NCBI GenBank assembly: GCA_027605045.1
Contig: JAQFWX010000003.1
Span: 1-64,000, forward strand
DNA length: 64,000 bases
Direction of reading: 5' to 3'
Origin: Phallus indusiatus
Taxonomy: Eukaryota > Basidiomycota > Agaricomycetes > Phallales > Phallaceae
In this document: piece after piece, positions 50,001 to 59,282 of the stretch
Numbering within the stretch: position 1 is the stretch's first letter
How the letters are laid out: each line of letters starts with the position of its first letter
Position numbers and translations under genes: made by a program
The notes under the pieces: generated by a model
The model's input: only the letters and a program-made list of their open reading frames with translations
What the model was told of the DNA's origin: nothing
Database searches by the model: none

Positions 50001-53000
50001 CCGTCGTACAGAGAGATACCGGCGCCTCAAGTCAATCGATGAAACGATGCCATCGAGACACTTCTGGAAAATGTCACGCGACCTCGAAAGAAGACGCGCC
50101 AGCATCTTAATTCAGCTACGCACCGGTCACGCACCACTCAACGCGCACCTCCACCGTATCCAACGGTCCGAAACACCCACTTGCCCCAACTGCGCCGCGA
50201 GAAACGAAACAGTCATCCACCTCCTCCTCCACTGCCAGGCATACCGTGTCGCCCGGGGTGACATGCGCAAGGCCCTGCCATACTACTTGTTCAACCTGCG
50301 CGGGATACTCAACAACGGACGTTGTCTCCCTGCCCTCTGGACCTACCTTGACAAAACGGGACGACTAGCCCAGCAACACGGCTCCCTCGCAACAGGTACA
50401 GGCCCGGCATTCAAAGAGAAAGCAAAGAAAAGGAGAAAACAACGCCGGACGACACACTAGACGACGCTCTACCACTCTCACACCTCTCCACGGCTGTAGC
50501 GCCTTACACGAAGGACTCGCCACCTCCCACAACGGGACAGATGCTCCAGAGACATATTAGACAGCACATATTCTATTACTTGTACTACGTAGTTTACAAG
50601 TCTGACATGGGGCGACCCGACAGACAATAAATCTGATTTAAAAAAAAAAAAAAAAAAAAAAAATGGTGTATCATAACAGTACTTTCTTTGTTTATATGTA
50701 CTATAGGAGCAACGATTCAGGTTTTGTTATTCGCCCAACTAGCTGCCAAGCTGAAACTCAACGCGCCCTACGCTCATACGTGGCTTGAAATTGTATACAC
50801 AAGATGGGGACCAGTCGCTCACAGTGTTTTCCTATTCTTTGGTTTAGCGACGAATGTCATTGTCAGCTCTATGCTTGTCCTCGGCGGTTCTGCGACTGTC
50901 ACTGATCTGACCGGAATGAGTACTATCGCAGTAAGTTCATGTACATGCGCTTGAGGCAGCGCGGAACCTGATTTACCGAATTATAGGCGTGTTTCCTCAT
51001 TCCCATTGGCGTGGCTATATATGTAGTAGCAGGTGGGATGCGTGCCACGCTACTTTGTGACTAGTAAGTATTATTGGTGCAATATCATCTTCTCTGATAC
51101 TGAGAAGATCCGCTATTAAGCACTCACACGACTGTCTTATTTGCCATCATTTTTGTCGTGAGTCTGCGGAACTTTACCAAAATCTCCGTCCTGAGATGAA
51201 GATTTACCGCGGAGGTAGTTCACGTTCACCGTTTATGCTACCAGTCCAAAGATTGGCAGTTTCGAGAAGATGCATGAGCTCCTCGCAAAGGCACGTTTCA
51301 AGCTCCTTTCTATTCAATTTACTAAGACGCGACGTTTAGGTCGCTGAAGCTAATCCTGTCCCCGGAAATGCCGGAGGAAGTTATCTCACAATTAGGTCGA
51401 AGAACGGACTCATATTTGGCGTCATAAACGTATGTAGAAAGAAATCAGACATTTGCCCTTCTCAACTTACATTTTGTCGAAGATCATAGGCAATTTTGGT
51501 GAGCCGTTTCAGCCTTAACTAAATTGAGCGATAATTGACTTCTTATCCAGCAACCGTGGTAAGGGTAACCTGCTGTGTTCGCATGTGGCTTAATTTCTCA
51601 CGAGATTAGTTCAACGACCAAGCGTATTGGGTATGTGCCTTCACATAGAATCCAACTGTCCGTTTTATAATCCACTCAAAACAGCAACGGGCCATCGCAA
51701 GTAAACCCGCTACATGTGTCAAGGCATACTTATATGGGGGTTTAGCCTGGTAATTTTTCTTTCTTTTACCCTACTTCTTTCAGAATGTCGTTAATGCTTT
51801 TGGTTAATTAGGTTTGCGATCCCCTTTGTAAGTTCAGAATCCCAAAGCTCGTAAACCTGATATTCGACCTTTTAAATGTTGCCAGATCTTTTCCACGACG
51901 CTCGGACTGTCCGCTGTCGCCTTGACCGGAGATCCAGCAATGCGTGTCCTTACTCCAGCTGACGTGTCTGCTGGTCTCCCTGCGCCCGCCGCGGCAGCAG
52001 CACTCCTAGGCAAATCAGGAGCAGCAGCTCTCTTGATCGTTCTTTTCCTGGCTGTCACTAGTGCTACTGCAGCTGAATTGATAGCCGTCAGCTCAGTATT
52101 GACTTTTGATATATATAAGGTTTAAACAAGTTCATTCCCTTAATTCCTTTTCTTCCTTTCCTGACTCGGACTTCAGCGATATTGGAATCCTCGAGCTACT
52201 GAGGCTCAGATAATGCGAGTGTCGCATTCAATGGTTCGCTTTCAACGGTTGGTACCTGAACGTTTGCATAGACTAAAATTTATCTCAAGGTCGCGGCATT
52301 TGCAATATTCATGGGTCTTGCCGGTCTCGTCTTTTTCTTCATAGGAGTTTCACTAGGATGGCTTTATGTGCGTCGCTTATTTGACTGTCCTTTCAATATT
52401 GAAGTTTAATGTTTAATATTCTCAAGACATTTGTACGTTTGCGTTATGTCTATCACTGAAATTCACCTTTATCTATGCATACATAGATGGGGGTCATTTT
52501 GGGCTCGGCTGTAGTTCCCATTGCGCTATGCGTAACATGGAAGAAAGCCAATAAAATAGGTTGTATGCTAGGTGCTGTTTCTGGGTTCTTCTTGGGCGTT
52601 ATGTCTTGGCTCGTTGCAACCGCGACGCTAAATGATAATGCCATTAACGTCAACGTGAGCTTTCCGTTTTAATTTTAATTGATTTTCAAATAACATTCAT
52701 TAGACAAGCGGAGGTATGGTTTCAAAAATATATCACTCGCCCTTCGAATATCGCTCAGGATCTCACCCGCAGGTGACTTCGAAATGCTAACGGGAAATAT
52801 CGTTTCTATATGCGTAGGAGGCATTATCTCTGTCGTTACTTCAATAATCGTACGTGCATATGTATACCGTCTCCAAAACTCTGAACGCTTTACTCAAAAA
52901 CGTTTGTTTCAAGTGGCCGGAAGACTTTAACTTCGACGTTACTCGAGCCATCAATGCGCCTCATGCTGAAAGTATGAAGGAGACAGATTCTAAAGGCGAT

Positions 53001-53465
53001 ACAAAAGAAGAGTATGATTCTAAATTATCATCCAACGACGAACTGGATCCTGTTGCACTGCATAAAGCTTTCAAATTCGCCGCGTGGTCTTCCATTATTC
53101 TGGTATGCATAATTGGCATCGTTTTTAATATTCCTGAAATTAGTCATTGATTGATTTCTAGTTATTAATATTCATCATCATTATTCCATTGCCGCTATTT
53201 TTTGCTCAAACCATATTTGGTGTCAAAGGATTCAGCGCTTGGGTTACCATTGGAATTATATGGGCATTTGGATCTGCATTCACGGTCGTCATATATCCGT
53301 TATTCGAGAGCAGAGAAGCTTTACTCATGGTCGCGCGAGGATTGATAAAGGTATCTTTAATTGTACTTTTTACATCACGAAAAGGCATTGAACCGTTTCC
53401 CGAAGGATGTTTTTTCGAAAGGTTCTGGCAAGTATACTGGAAGTATTACGGAAGCGGTGATTTGA
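44054..53465 (+). CDS. DUR3: Urea/polyamine transporter Dur3 (SSS family), intron 4 split by a LINE
   Basis: Sodium-solute-symporter family membrane permease. 24 exons: 44054-44099, 44158-44163, 44211-44380, 44435-44495, 50707-50930, 50987-51063, 51121-51157, 51219-51290, 51340-51429, 51483-51498, 51551-51558, 51610-51630, 51685-51749, 51812-51827, 51886-52119, 52177-52233, 52290-52367, 52427-52432, 52487-52654, 52704-52713, 52773-52849, 52914-53102, 53162-53350, 53406-53465. They sum to 1977 nt, 658 residues. Dur3 blocks: PQGAGYGVVVGIG, ASRSVKPGLIASGIVSAWTW, GISGPWWYAGGATIQVL, DLTGMSTIA, NDQAYWQRAI, VTSATAAELIAVSSVLTFDI. Exons 2 and 18 are 6 nt, exon 11 is 8 nt. Intron 4 is 6211 nt with the LINE and would be 71 nt without it. 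Intron 8 uses a GC donor. Confidence 0.9.
44523..44535 (+). repeat. Target site duplication, left copy
   Basis: ATGGTGTATCATA, identical to the copy at 50663-50675 after the poly(A) tail. Confidence 0.95.
44688..46391 (+). CDS. LINE ORF1, gag-like CCHC protein
   Basis: 567 residues; RNA-binding coat protein of the retrotransposon. A helical, Gln-rich N-terminal half is followed by a region resembling an RRM-like ORF1 core, then three zinc knuckles: C375-x2-C-x6-H-x4-C (CLKC...HLAANC), CSQCRGFHRTTQC, and CANCKNNGHAAWDRRC. The C-terminus is acidic (EDAEEGSQADDAGDEEEE). The ORF ends TGA at 46391, overlapping the start of ORF2 by 11 nt. Confidence 0.9.
   Translation: MVEPPGGSQTGRLSTKTTTSGRTLRSKNNDDQLKQKSTRVIDAKTGFQWLQDHQFISNHQPGIPTLVTALHDLAQMAGLTDQYREGIHAFAYAIFSTYADLQQQWHSEQQDSVKEHMNSALDGMKKSVIKEVQAIEKNLLTSIADTLQELKKPAQRQSNALPHSFAQALMSQPKVTQQNIHIAEQSEKSARLLTLRPASDMQHNPTENLTEVEILEKAHLALEQMDTSSCPVTPKFLSVRKAKSGTLTYELNDVRAVKWLSQKTHKDAFLQGYGGSMDLRPKYYSVIAEMTPTSFEDSKEDEIRHVESKNDLPTHCIQRTTWLKPIKRRKPGQRVAHLLIDFTDPMAANDAIRQGLVIHGTRVDVRKKQAEPLRCLKCQVVPSNHLAANCKQLHDQCSQCRGFHRTTQCPETNSTQYYCANCKNNGHAAWDRRCPVYIKAVSQLNTRSMDNKYKYFPIRSQPETWEHVDGTVEISILNLLQSPAPRNTTQKDQTTQPQRTPPPADDEPNANQDTPLVFPSSPAAVEDAEEGSQADDAGDEEEERVSGRQSRLEEFWVAGNLTGDHDE
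46381..50460 (+). CDS. LINE ORF2, endonuclease / reverse transcriptase / RNase H
   Basis: 1359 residues, uninterrupted. Endonuclease (AP type): AIQEPYIN near residue 43, GDFNRHHPMW near 188, STDHYPIH near 274. Reverse transcriptase: KPGRPNYANPNAYRPITLG, GLFLDVKSAFPSV, CDQGAPSSMF and the catalytic FADD at about 736-739. RNase H: YTDGSS at about 1035, an ELIGISLGL helix with Glu, DNKAA and RWVPGHEGVEGNEAAD. C-terminal zinc knuckle C1268-x2-C-x8-H-x4-C. All catalytic residues that I can check are present. Translation probably reinitiates at the ATGATG overlapping the ORF1 stop. Confidence 0.95.
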   Translation: MMSENPPMTLEELLIWQQNLNKSKIAQNDLMHAANPRCHHILAIQEPYINPHSNLTISNSAWHLIYPNTHHANPARTRTILMISRQIPTANWTEIPFTSQDMVGIILQTKKGPMQIINVYVDGDNDRTIDALNTHMEKTVRLPGLRITHLPGGRRILTDESDDIARSIRKHPHTTLVLKEDLRSLWVGDFNRHHPMWDEERNCHLFTASNLDRAQKLLDLVSKYDMRMALPKDIPTLEAMATKNETRPDNVFCSSPVMNDITLCETAPTLRPASTDHYPIHTKIALQIPKTLPHTRKNYKKVNWKEFHDDLEKRLTTPPQHIGDIDTLHRTIQEMETAIQASIHQLVPDLNITTHSKRWWNEDLTKARQKLRRLTREHLRKRHTPGDPVHAEYKRARCEYPKQISKAQTEHWREWLEKMNESDIWKANYLISSPPSDGTRSRIPPLEKKTMDGTTLVQTDTEKAEVLCNVFFPELPPVTIPESERDYPEPNFSFEPITKEQTYRAIAKLKPFKAVGPDDFPNIIVKECADLLIPYLVPVFNAIIELKTYPAHWKKSTVIVLRKPGRPNYANPNAYRPITLGKTIPKILSACVTETLLHHAEQQEVLAREQYGGRNGRSTVDALHRVVGFIKKAWRRGLVVAGLFLDVKSAFPSVTPERLIHNMRKRGIPEEYTDYIAATLTDRETQLTFDDFVSDPMPVINGCDQGAPSSMFCYEVYNSPLVEVPRNNANELGTGFADDVAFLAAAKTFHAANKKLKRMFDGPQGAQEWADTHSSTFELSKLKLVGFTRRRQRKNKKQPIRRPKLTLRNQEVHATTTVKYLGVILDQELRFKEHQAHAYSKGLDWAMQLRRIARVKYGTAPTYVKRLYKAVVIPRVLYAASVWCQPVHRKPNAKRLTGSVGFARKLERIQRAAALATTGAMRTTPTESLNVHADLLPAQSLLNEQCQREAARLVSLPPHHPLYTDAHTEIRRQRPHPTPIEALRLTYGWEDMEMEEVETLKKHPNWSCNFDIYIAGSVEEGKEADCTDGNTYKVYTDGSSTGGWVGAAAILYKEGKALESRSYRLGKDSDHTVFEAELIGISLGLHILAQQEDLESATIALDNKAAILACTSRKPRPGHHIVQMITEQATSVLQDHPNAKISLRWVPGHEGVEGNEAADIAAKEATENKVSEINKLPEALHKDLPRSVTTLKETYRQLLVEQHIAAFRRTERYRRLKSIDETMPSRHFWKMSRDLERRRASILIQLRTGHAPLNAHLHRIQRSETPTCPNCAARNETVIHLLLHCQAYRVARGDMRKALPYYLFNLRGILNNGRCLPALWTYLDKTGRLAQQHGSLATGTGPAFKEKAKKRRKQRRTTH
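50663..50675 (+). repeat. Target site duplication, right copy
   Basis: ATGGTGTATCATA directly after the poly(A) tail, followed by the 3' part of the DUR3 intron and its acceptor at 50704-50706. Confidence 0.95.
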
Positions 53466-54737
53466 ATATGTTGTGTTTTTATATATGCAAATTTTGTTCT
53501 TGTTCTCTGGCTAAAGTCATGAGCTGGTTCCGAGGTTAATCAAGTACACACTCAGCATCATTCCTGCTCCACAGACCCTGCAATGTCTCCTGGAAAACCG
53601 GCGTTTTTTCTTTTAACAAAACTTTCAATTTCTTGTCCAAAAAAACATTTGGGTTCTGTATTAGTTGGAGTCCTTTTAAGACTCCATTTTTGGCTAAGCC
53701 AGATCTGATGCACCTCGGAAACCGTAGCATGGGTATGGATGTCCGAAATCTTCCGCCAAATGCTGGTCCTTCTCCCCCCCGCACCGCACCGCACCGCACG
53801 GCAACCCCTCCCAGGTGAACATTCAATTATTCAGATAGTCATCTCATCTCAAATTCGACGCCTATTCAGCCCCTCGTGTACCGTCTATTTTTGAGATCAT
53901 GAGATTCTTTCCAGTCCTTTCAATGTCCAGTAGAGGCTCTTCGCAAGTCTTGACTGAGTTTGCTAAAAGTATAGTAAATCAATCTACAAGCATTATTGTC
54001 TGAACTGAAAAGTAAGGATAAAATTAGCTGTAGTCTTGAAGCTCTAGCTATTTATATAAAAAAAGATCGCCGGGACAAAAATCGAAGCCGCGGCATTGAC
54101 AGTCATACTTACAACCCAAACTGCATCTTAACCACTAAGACGTAGTTGCAACACAACGGAGACTCAATCCGGAGGATATGATGCGCTTTAGTTTCATGCT
54201 TTCCCAGTACTCGCTAGTTATTGAAGTTTATTGTCGTCAACGACTAAACTATGAAAATCTAAAAGATGATACTAAATCACTCCGAACAACGAACAAGGTA
54301 CAACCATACTATAGGGCCGCCTTTGAATGTGCTTTCAAACTTACTTTTCCGCAGCCACTATTTTGTATCACTTACAGCTTAGGTTGGTTCTCAATTGATC
54401 AATAGAAGATATTATGCAGTGCGTGGATTCCGATTACTTAGACGAGGGATCTGAGATACCCATCTGAACAATCGACCATAACTTCTCTCGGTGGGGTTCG
54501 GTGTACCGGTGTACTGTGTACTTATCGCTTTAATTAGTCGACGTGGTGCGTTCGGTTTAATCAATCCGAATCGAAGATTCCACTGGTCACTGGGGACGAT
54601 TTCGCTCATCATTGTCTGAAGGGTGGGTGATAAACCTGAAGGCTGCGTGTTAGCAAGAAATAATATTTAAACGAGAATACCGGCCGTTGTCAGTTGCAAT
54701 AAGAGCAAAAAAACGCTTTCTTCCCTACGTTGTGAAA
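53466..54737. other. DUR3 3' flank and intergenic region
   Basis: About 1.3 kb without a recognisable gene. A pentamer GCACC is repeated four times at 53781-53799. The stretch just upstream of 54738 is the promoter of the second GMC gene. Confidence 0.5.
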
Positions 54738-56719
54738 ATGCCAGTCAAACTTACTTCAGCTCCTACTCAGGCATTTGACTACATCATTTGCGGGTATGAC
54801 ATCAAGTTGGGCGTGTTTGTCTTCTCACAACTAACAAACATATATTAGTGGTGGAACTAGTGGATGCGTGATCGCAACCCTTCTCGCGACGGATCCCCAC
54901 GTTACGGTGCTAATCATCGAGGCGGGAAAACACAATGACCTTCTCGAGAACACTAAGATGACTGGAGGGTGGGTACACCAATAGCCGATCAGCTTATCCT
55001 TGTCTGATATGAGTTTGATAAGATGGCCTCAGTTAGCCAATTCGCCAGAAGACTGGAATATCGTAACGGTACCACAAAAAGATGCATCGAACCGTCTTAT
55101 CAAGCTTACTCGCGGACGTTTCTTGGGAGGTTCCAGTGGTATCAATGGTACATTGTGCGTTCGTGGCATACCCCAGGATTTTGACGACTGGGGAGTCAAG
55201 GGATGGTCTGGTGCAGAGATGTGGTCCTACATGAATAAGGTCAGACCTGAATATAAATACTCTTTTTAGATGTATCCGTTTACTCTTTTTTTTTTTTACA
55301 AAGGTGGAGAATTTTCATCCCAAAGATTGGTTCGAGCACGATCCGAAGGATCATGGAAACTCTGGATTTCTCCACACCGGGCCGCACGATCCTGCTCCGA
55401 TCACAAATTTGTTGTTGAAGTCGATGATATCCCAAGGTCTTCCTTATGATGCCGATATGTTCACGACAGGACGCAGAGTTCACGGCTGTGGCCATGCTGT
55501 CAGAACGGTGTATCAAGGTATTCGTAGTACAGCGGCTGACATTCTTCCTATGTCAGGCGACAATTTGTATGTATGGACGGACACAGTAATCGACAGAGTC
55601 ATTTTGGCGAAGGTGGATGATCGACGGTGCAAGGCCACTGGCGTTGAGGTGATTCACGACGGAAACCGCGTTACCGTCGAGGCGAAGAGAGAGATTATTG
55701 TATGTGGCGGCGCCTACTGTTCTCCTGCCATTCTCCTTCGATCTGGCATCGGCTCCAAGGACGAAGTGGAGAGCTTTGGAATTGAAAGCAAGGTCGACCT
55801 TCCAGGAGTGGGCAAAAATTTAATGGACCATCCTATCATTTATATCTTTTACGAGGTCAACAAGCCTGATCTGACCACCGATCACCTTATATACGGTCCC
55901 GATTGTATCCCCAAGGCGTACAGGTTGTGGAAGGAGGAAAAAAAGGGCTTCCTGTCGACTTTCCCTTTCGGAGCCTTCGCCTATGCCCGCCTTGACGAAC
56001 GATTAAAAACATCGAAATTATGGAAGGAAGCTGAGCGTCGTCAAGGACGCGATCCAATGGGCCTTACACCTTCCCAACCAAACGTCGAGTACTTCACCAC
56101 AGAATGTTATGGACCAGTTGACTTGTTCAAAGACTTCCCACCTACGGGCAAGTCTGCGTTTGCCATCATTCCGGAACTGTTTGGCGCACATTCGCGGGGG
56201 ACGGTCACATTGAAAAGCCAAGACCCCCTTGATAAGCCCATTGTCGATCCCAACTTCCTTAGCAATCCTCTCGACAGAGTTGTGCTTGCAGAAGCATGCC
56301 AGTTTGCCAATGAAATCGTCATGCAGGGAGAAGGAACAAGGGATATTGTCTCCGGAGCATGGCCTCCTAATATTACGAATCATCATACATATAAGACCCG
56401 CGAAGAGTGGGAATCTTACGTGAAGGATTGGGTTTCAACATGTAAGCTCTCGAGTTATACTCGGTCTTGAAAGCATTCACGAAAGGTTTTGATTGCAATG
56501 CCAGGTTACCATGGAGCGGGAACTTGCAAGATGGGCTCGAGTGATGATCCTATGATTGTTGTCGATGAACGCCTCCGTGTTCGCGGTGTTGATGGGCTGA
56601 GAGTCGCGGACGCAAGTATAACCCCTGATCTTCACTGCGGACACCCTCAGATGGTGGTCTACGCAATCGCAGAGAAATGCGTAGATATGATTAAGGAAGA
56701 CATCAATACAATCCCATAA
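54738..56719 (+). CDS. GMC oxidoreductase
   Basis: FAD-dependent alcohol/sugar oxidase or dehydrogenase family (CAZy AA3). Exons 54738-54793, 54849-54968, 55023-55239, 55304-56441, 56505-56719; 1746 nt, 581 residues. FAD motif [20 protein letters not shown] with IIEAGK; GMC signature 1 [18 protein letters not shown]; signature 2 [18 protein letters not shown]-terminal catalytic block [10 protein letters not shown] (His) and [17 protein letters not shown] with the second His. There is no signal peptide, so it is probably intracellular or peroxisomal, unlike the membrane-anchored GMC gene at the left edge. Substrate unknown. Confidence 0.92.
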
Positions 56720-56930
56720 TAACGTTATCCCGTATTTCGCTTTTCATTACTGATATTTTGTACGTATTAAGAGACATGCAACGTTACTGATCACTGGCCA
56801 GAAGGCTTGCGAATGACTGCCACCGAGAGAAGATCCAATATCGTCCGTCAAACGATAGATATGATGCAAGAAGACAAGAACATTGTGGAAAGAGAAAGTT
56901 TTTGAAATGTACAATGTTCGGGAGAAGGAC
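56720..56930. other. 3' flank of the GMC gene
   Basis: No coding region recognised between the GMC stop and the MITE. Confidence 0.5.
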
Positions 56931-57193
56931 TACACGCCTGGACGAGAAAAGTGAGAATTCGAGAGGATTTAATCACCTCAAAAATTCCGAGTGTTTTCTG
57001 CAGAAATTTTGAGGTATTTAGTCCGCTTATCAAACTTTCAACGGTTTATGAGAAAATTTGAATTACGAAGAATTTCGGAAGAAATTGAAATTCCGCTAAG
57101 CGGGGTATTCTTCAAAATTTCTGCAGAAAAGGCTCAGAATTTTTGAGGTGATTAAATCTCCTCGAATTCTCACTTTTCTCGTCCAGGCGTGTA
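56931..57193. mobile_element. Near-palindromic MITE with 82-bp terminal inverted repeats
   Basis: Left arm 56931-57012 and right arm 57112-57193 are inverted copies with about five mismatches (outer end TACACGCCTGGACG). The 99-bp spacer contains a further weak inverted match around CCGCTTA / TAAGCGG, so the whole element can fold as a hairpin. It begins and ends with TA, which could be a TA target duplication of the Tc1/mariner type. No coding capacity, so non-autonomous. Confidence 0.75.
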
Positions 57194-58409
57194 CTACATA
57201 GTACGCAGAGCGTCAGGGGCGTCAATTTAGGCGCCTAAGAAGAAAAAGTCCGCCTCGTCTGCACTTGATTCTTGCTTGATTCTCTCCAATGTGTTATTTG
57301 ACTCGGATCGTTATCGATTCCTTTTATTACAAATCTTTAGGTTATTTTTCGTAAAACAATGTCAACGCTGATTATGCGAAGTCACCTGGGAAATAGCTCG
57401 TTTTTTATACACGCCACCTCAAATCTTAGTAGGCGAAATTCGAAGAATCTCAACCATCATACTCATTCTCACAAGAGTTTTAACGCACACACGGTTCACA
57501 ATGACCAGTTTAGTTCATGATGGGCGACCTGTTGTGTAGCCTTGTCTTTACTTTCTGGAGTGGTCGGTCAGAACCTGGGGGTCACTGTCATCGTGTCTGT
57601 CCAAAATCCATATATCATGTGCGGGTTTCGTTCGATTAGATAAATTTATGACAGGATTATAGCTGGATAGGAGATTTAACGGATTTAGAAACGATGCGCG
57701 CAAACATAACATCTCTTTTGCCACGGAAAATGAGACTCAAGCTGGAGAATCTTTTGAGAAAAACCAAATTGATAATATCCCACAAAAAATTCTGTTTGTG
57801 ATATGGTTGGAATCCGAAAAACCATACTTAGATTGGCATAAAGCCTAAGATAAGACCATGACAGGTCTTCTGAACTGGTGCCAAGTTGCCAACGTTGGCA
57901 ATCCATCACGCTAAGCTCGAATCCACCAAATCCAATTCAGGTTACTGGCGTTTAGTATTTACGTGACAATGGTGATTGCATGAGGATTGCTCCTTCTATT
58001 TTCCCTGTCCAAAGTACCTCGCTGTGGAGTATCAAACACAGACCCAGAAGATCTGGGTCTGAAAAAAAAAAATTGGCGCCGCGTTTGCGTATCCCTTGTA
58101 CTAATGTATTTTGAACATGATTCTTGTGGCCGAGGTTTCTGGTGCGTTAGGGAACGATATCTCTGTCAAATTTGCCGTATTCATGTCATTTAGTCTTATA
58201 ATCGATTTATCCCTCTTTCAGAATGACTATCGGATGGTTTTTGCGACTTCAAAACGCTGATGGGCATGCAGCTTCAAGGGTGCCGATGACTTCGATGGAA
58301 TTTTACAAAAGCCATATAATTTCAAAAATAACAATTCTTTTACAAACACATTCCGTTACACAATTGTTAAGTACGTTTCACCAGACTTTCTGTTGCAGAA
58401 AAAACCTGC
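57194..58409. other. Gene-poor region with a perfect short hairpin
   Basis: No gene recognised. At 58039-58061 a 10-bp perfect inverted repeat (CAGACCCAGA / TCTGGGTCTG, 3-nt loop) is followed directly by about 10 A. Confidence 0.5.
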
Positions 58410-58790
58410 CTATCCATCGAAAGTGCCCGTTGCGGCTGATCGGCGAAGGTGTTGAATACTTCTGTATATATAACTGACTCCCTCAACCGTTAGGATTATA
58501 CTGTTTCCTTCCAGGGCGAGGCTGTAAGGGGTTCCCGGCGGGAAATGTGGAATAGGTTTGAGCCTGTAGCCATCTGCTCTCTCATAAACCGGAGTACCAT
58601 GTCCGTGGTTCTCCGAGTTTGTCGTTTGCAACATATGAGGGGGTTCAACGTGTATGGTGCTACCAGCACCGCTATACCCCCCCCTGCCTTCTTGCAAGTG
58701 CTTGTTAATGGTGCCGAGCTCCTGACTAGAGATCTGATCGATCGCTGCCTGCCATATCTTCGGGAAACAGGTCCAACAAGTTCTAATGAG
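58410..58790 (-). pseudogene. Diverged inverted paralogue of the protein at 61544-61942
   Basis: The open frame from 58697 to 58410 and its upstream extension (IDQISSQELGTINKHLQEG) align with the intact gene at 61544: FPPGTPYSLALEG / FAPGVSYSVTLSG, and the ends ATGTFDG / SASGTFS. Upstream, a second frame reads FPEDMA (matching FPEDKA), so one base seems lost around 58.75 kb and no clean start codon joins. It has a TATAAATA box near 58971 on its strand. It may be a decayed copy or an intact gene with a consensus error. Confidence 0.5.
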
Positions 58791-59024
58791 TTATGTCGGA
58801 AATTATGCGTCTATGCTCATTGCGTATAAGTATTTTTGTAGAATTAGTGACTGGCAACGTACTAGTGCAGATGATGCGAAGTGTATGAAGTTGGGTAAGA
58901 TGTTCAAGTTGTTATATGTTCTCGTGTTGAAAACGAGCTCACTGGGTAGTGACAGGGAAATTTTCCCTTTATTTATACTGTTCTTGTTGGGGGGATCCTT
59001 CAAAACACCCGTGTGTCAATTCTC

Positions 59025-59282
59025 ATGACGTTTCTTGAACCGGAAGGTCTCCTGAAATTGTGTCAACGTTGGTTCGAATGGGGTACTCATGCCTGGCATG
59101 TGACTTCAATAGTAAGTCCCATCGGCGAAATATCAAATAACTGAAAAGTAGCTGAAATATATTTTCCATGCCAAAGATCGAAGAATATCGGATGATTTTT
59201 CCATTTGAAGGAGATGTCAGGCTGTCTCTCGAGGACCGGTACACCGCGTTGCAATATCGATTGACAGATTGGATTGGAAATT
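59025..59282 (+). CDS. Unrecognised two-exon open frame (3' end not defined)
   Basis: Exon 59025-59111 (MTFLEPEGLLKLCQRWFEWG...) ends at a GTAAGT donor and joins in phase to 59177-59282 (IEEYRMIFPFEGDVRLSLED...), which ends at another GTAAGT donor. Downstream exons could not be chosen. Protein-like composition and clean splice sites suggest a real or recently lost gene, but I recognise no family. Confidence 0.35.

Larger units (their letters stand above)
44536..50662 (+). mobile_element. Full-length LINE retrotransposon (Tad1-like) in a DUR3 intron
   Basis: A 6127-bp non-LTR element in the same orientation as the host gene. It has a 152-nt 5' UTR, ORF1 (44688-46391), ORF2 (46381-50460), an AATAAA at 50626-50631, a run of about 23 A, and a perfect 13-bp target duplication. 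No long terminal repeats are present. The domain set (CCHC gag-like ORF1; endonuclease, RT, RNase H and a C-terminal zinc knuckle in ORF2) matches the fungal Tad1 clade. Both ORFs are open and the duplication is perfect, so the insertion is young and possibly active. Base composition (C/A-rich plus strand) differs from the host exons. Confidence 0.95.

Noticed and set aside
44960..50105. Many long antisense open frames within the LINE
   Set aside because: They are shadows of ORF1 and ORF2, which have full domain evidence on the plus strand.
58039..58071. Rho-independent terminator
   Set aside because: Bacterial terminators do not apply in this fungal context; the hairpin is kept only as a low-interest observation.
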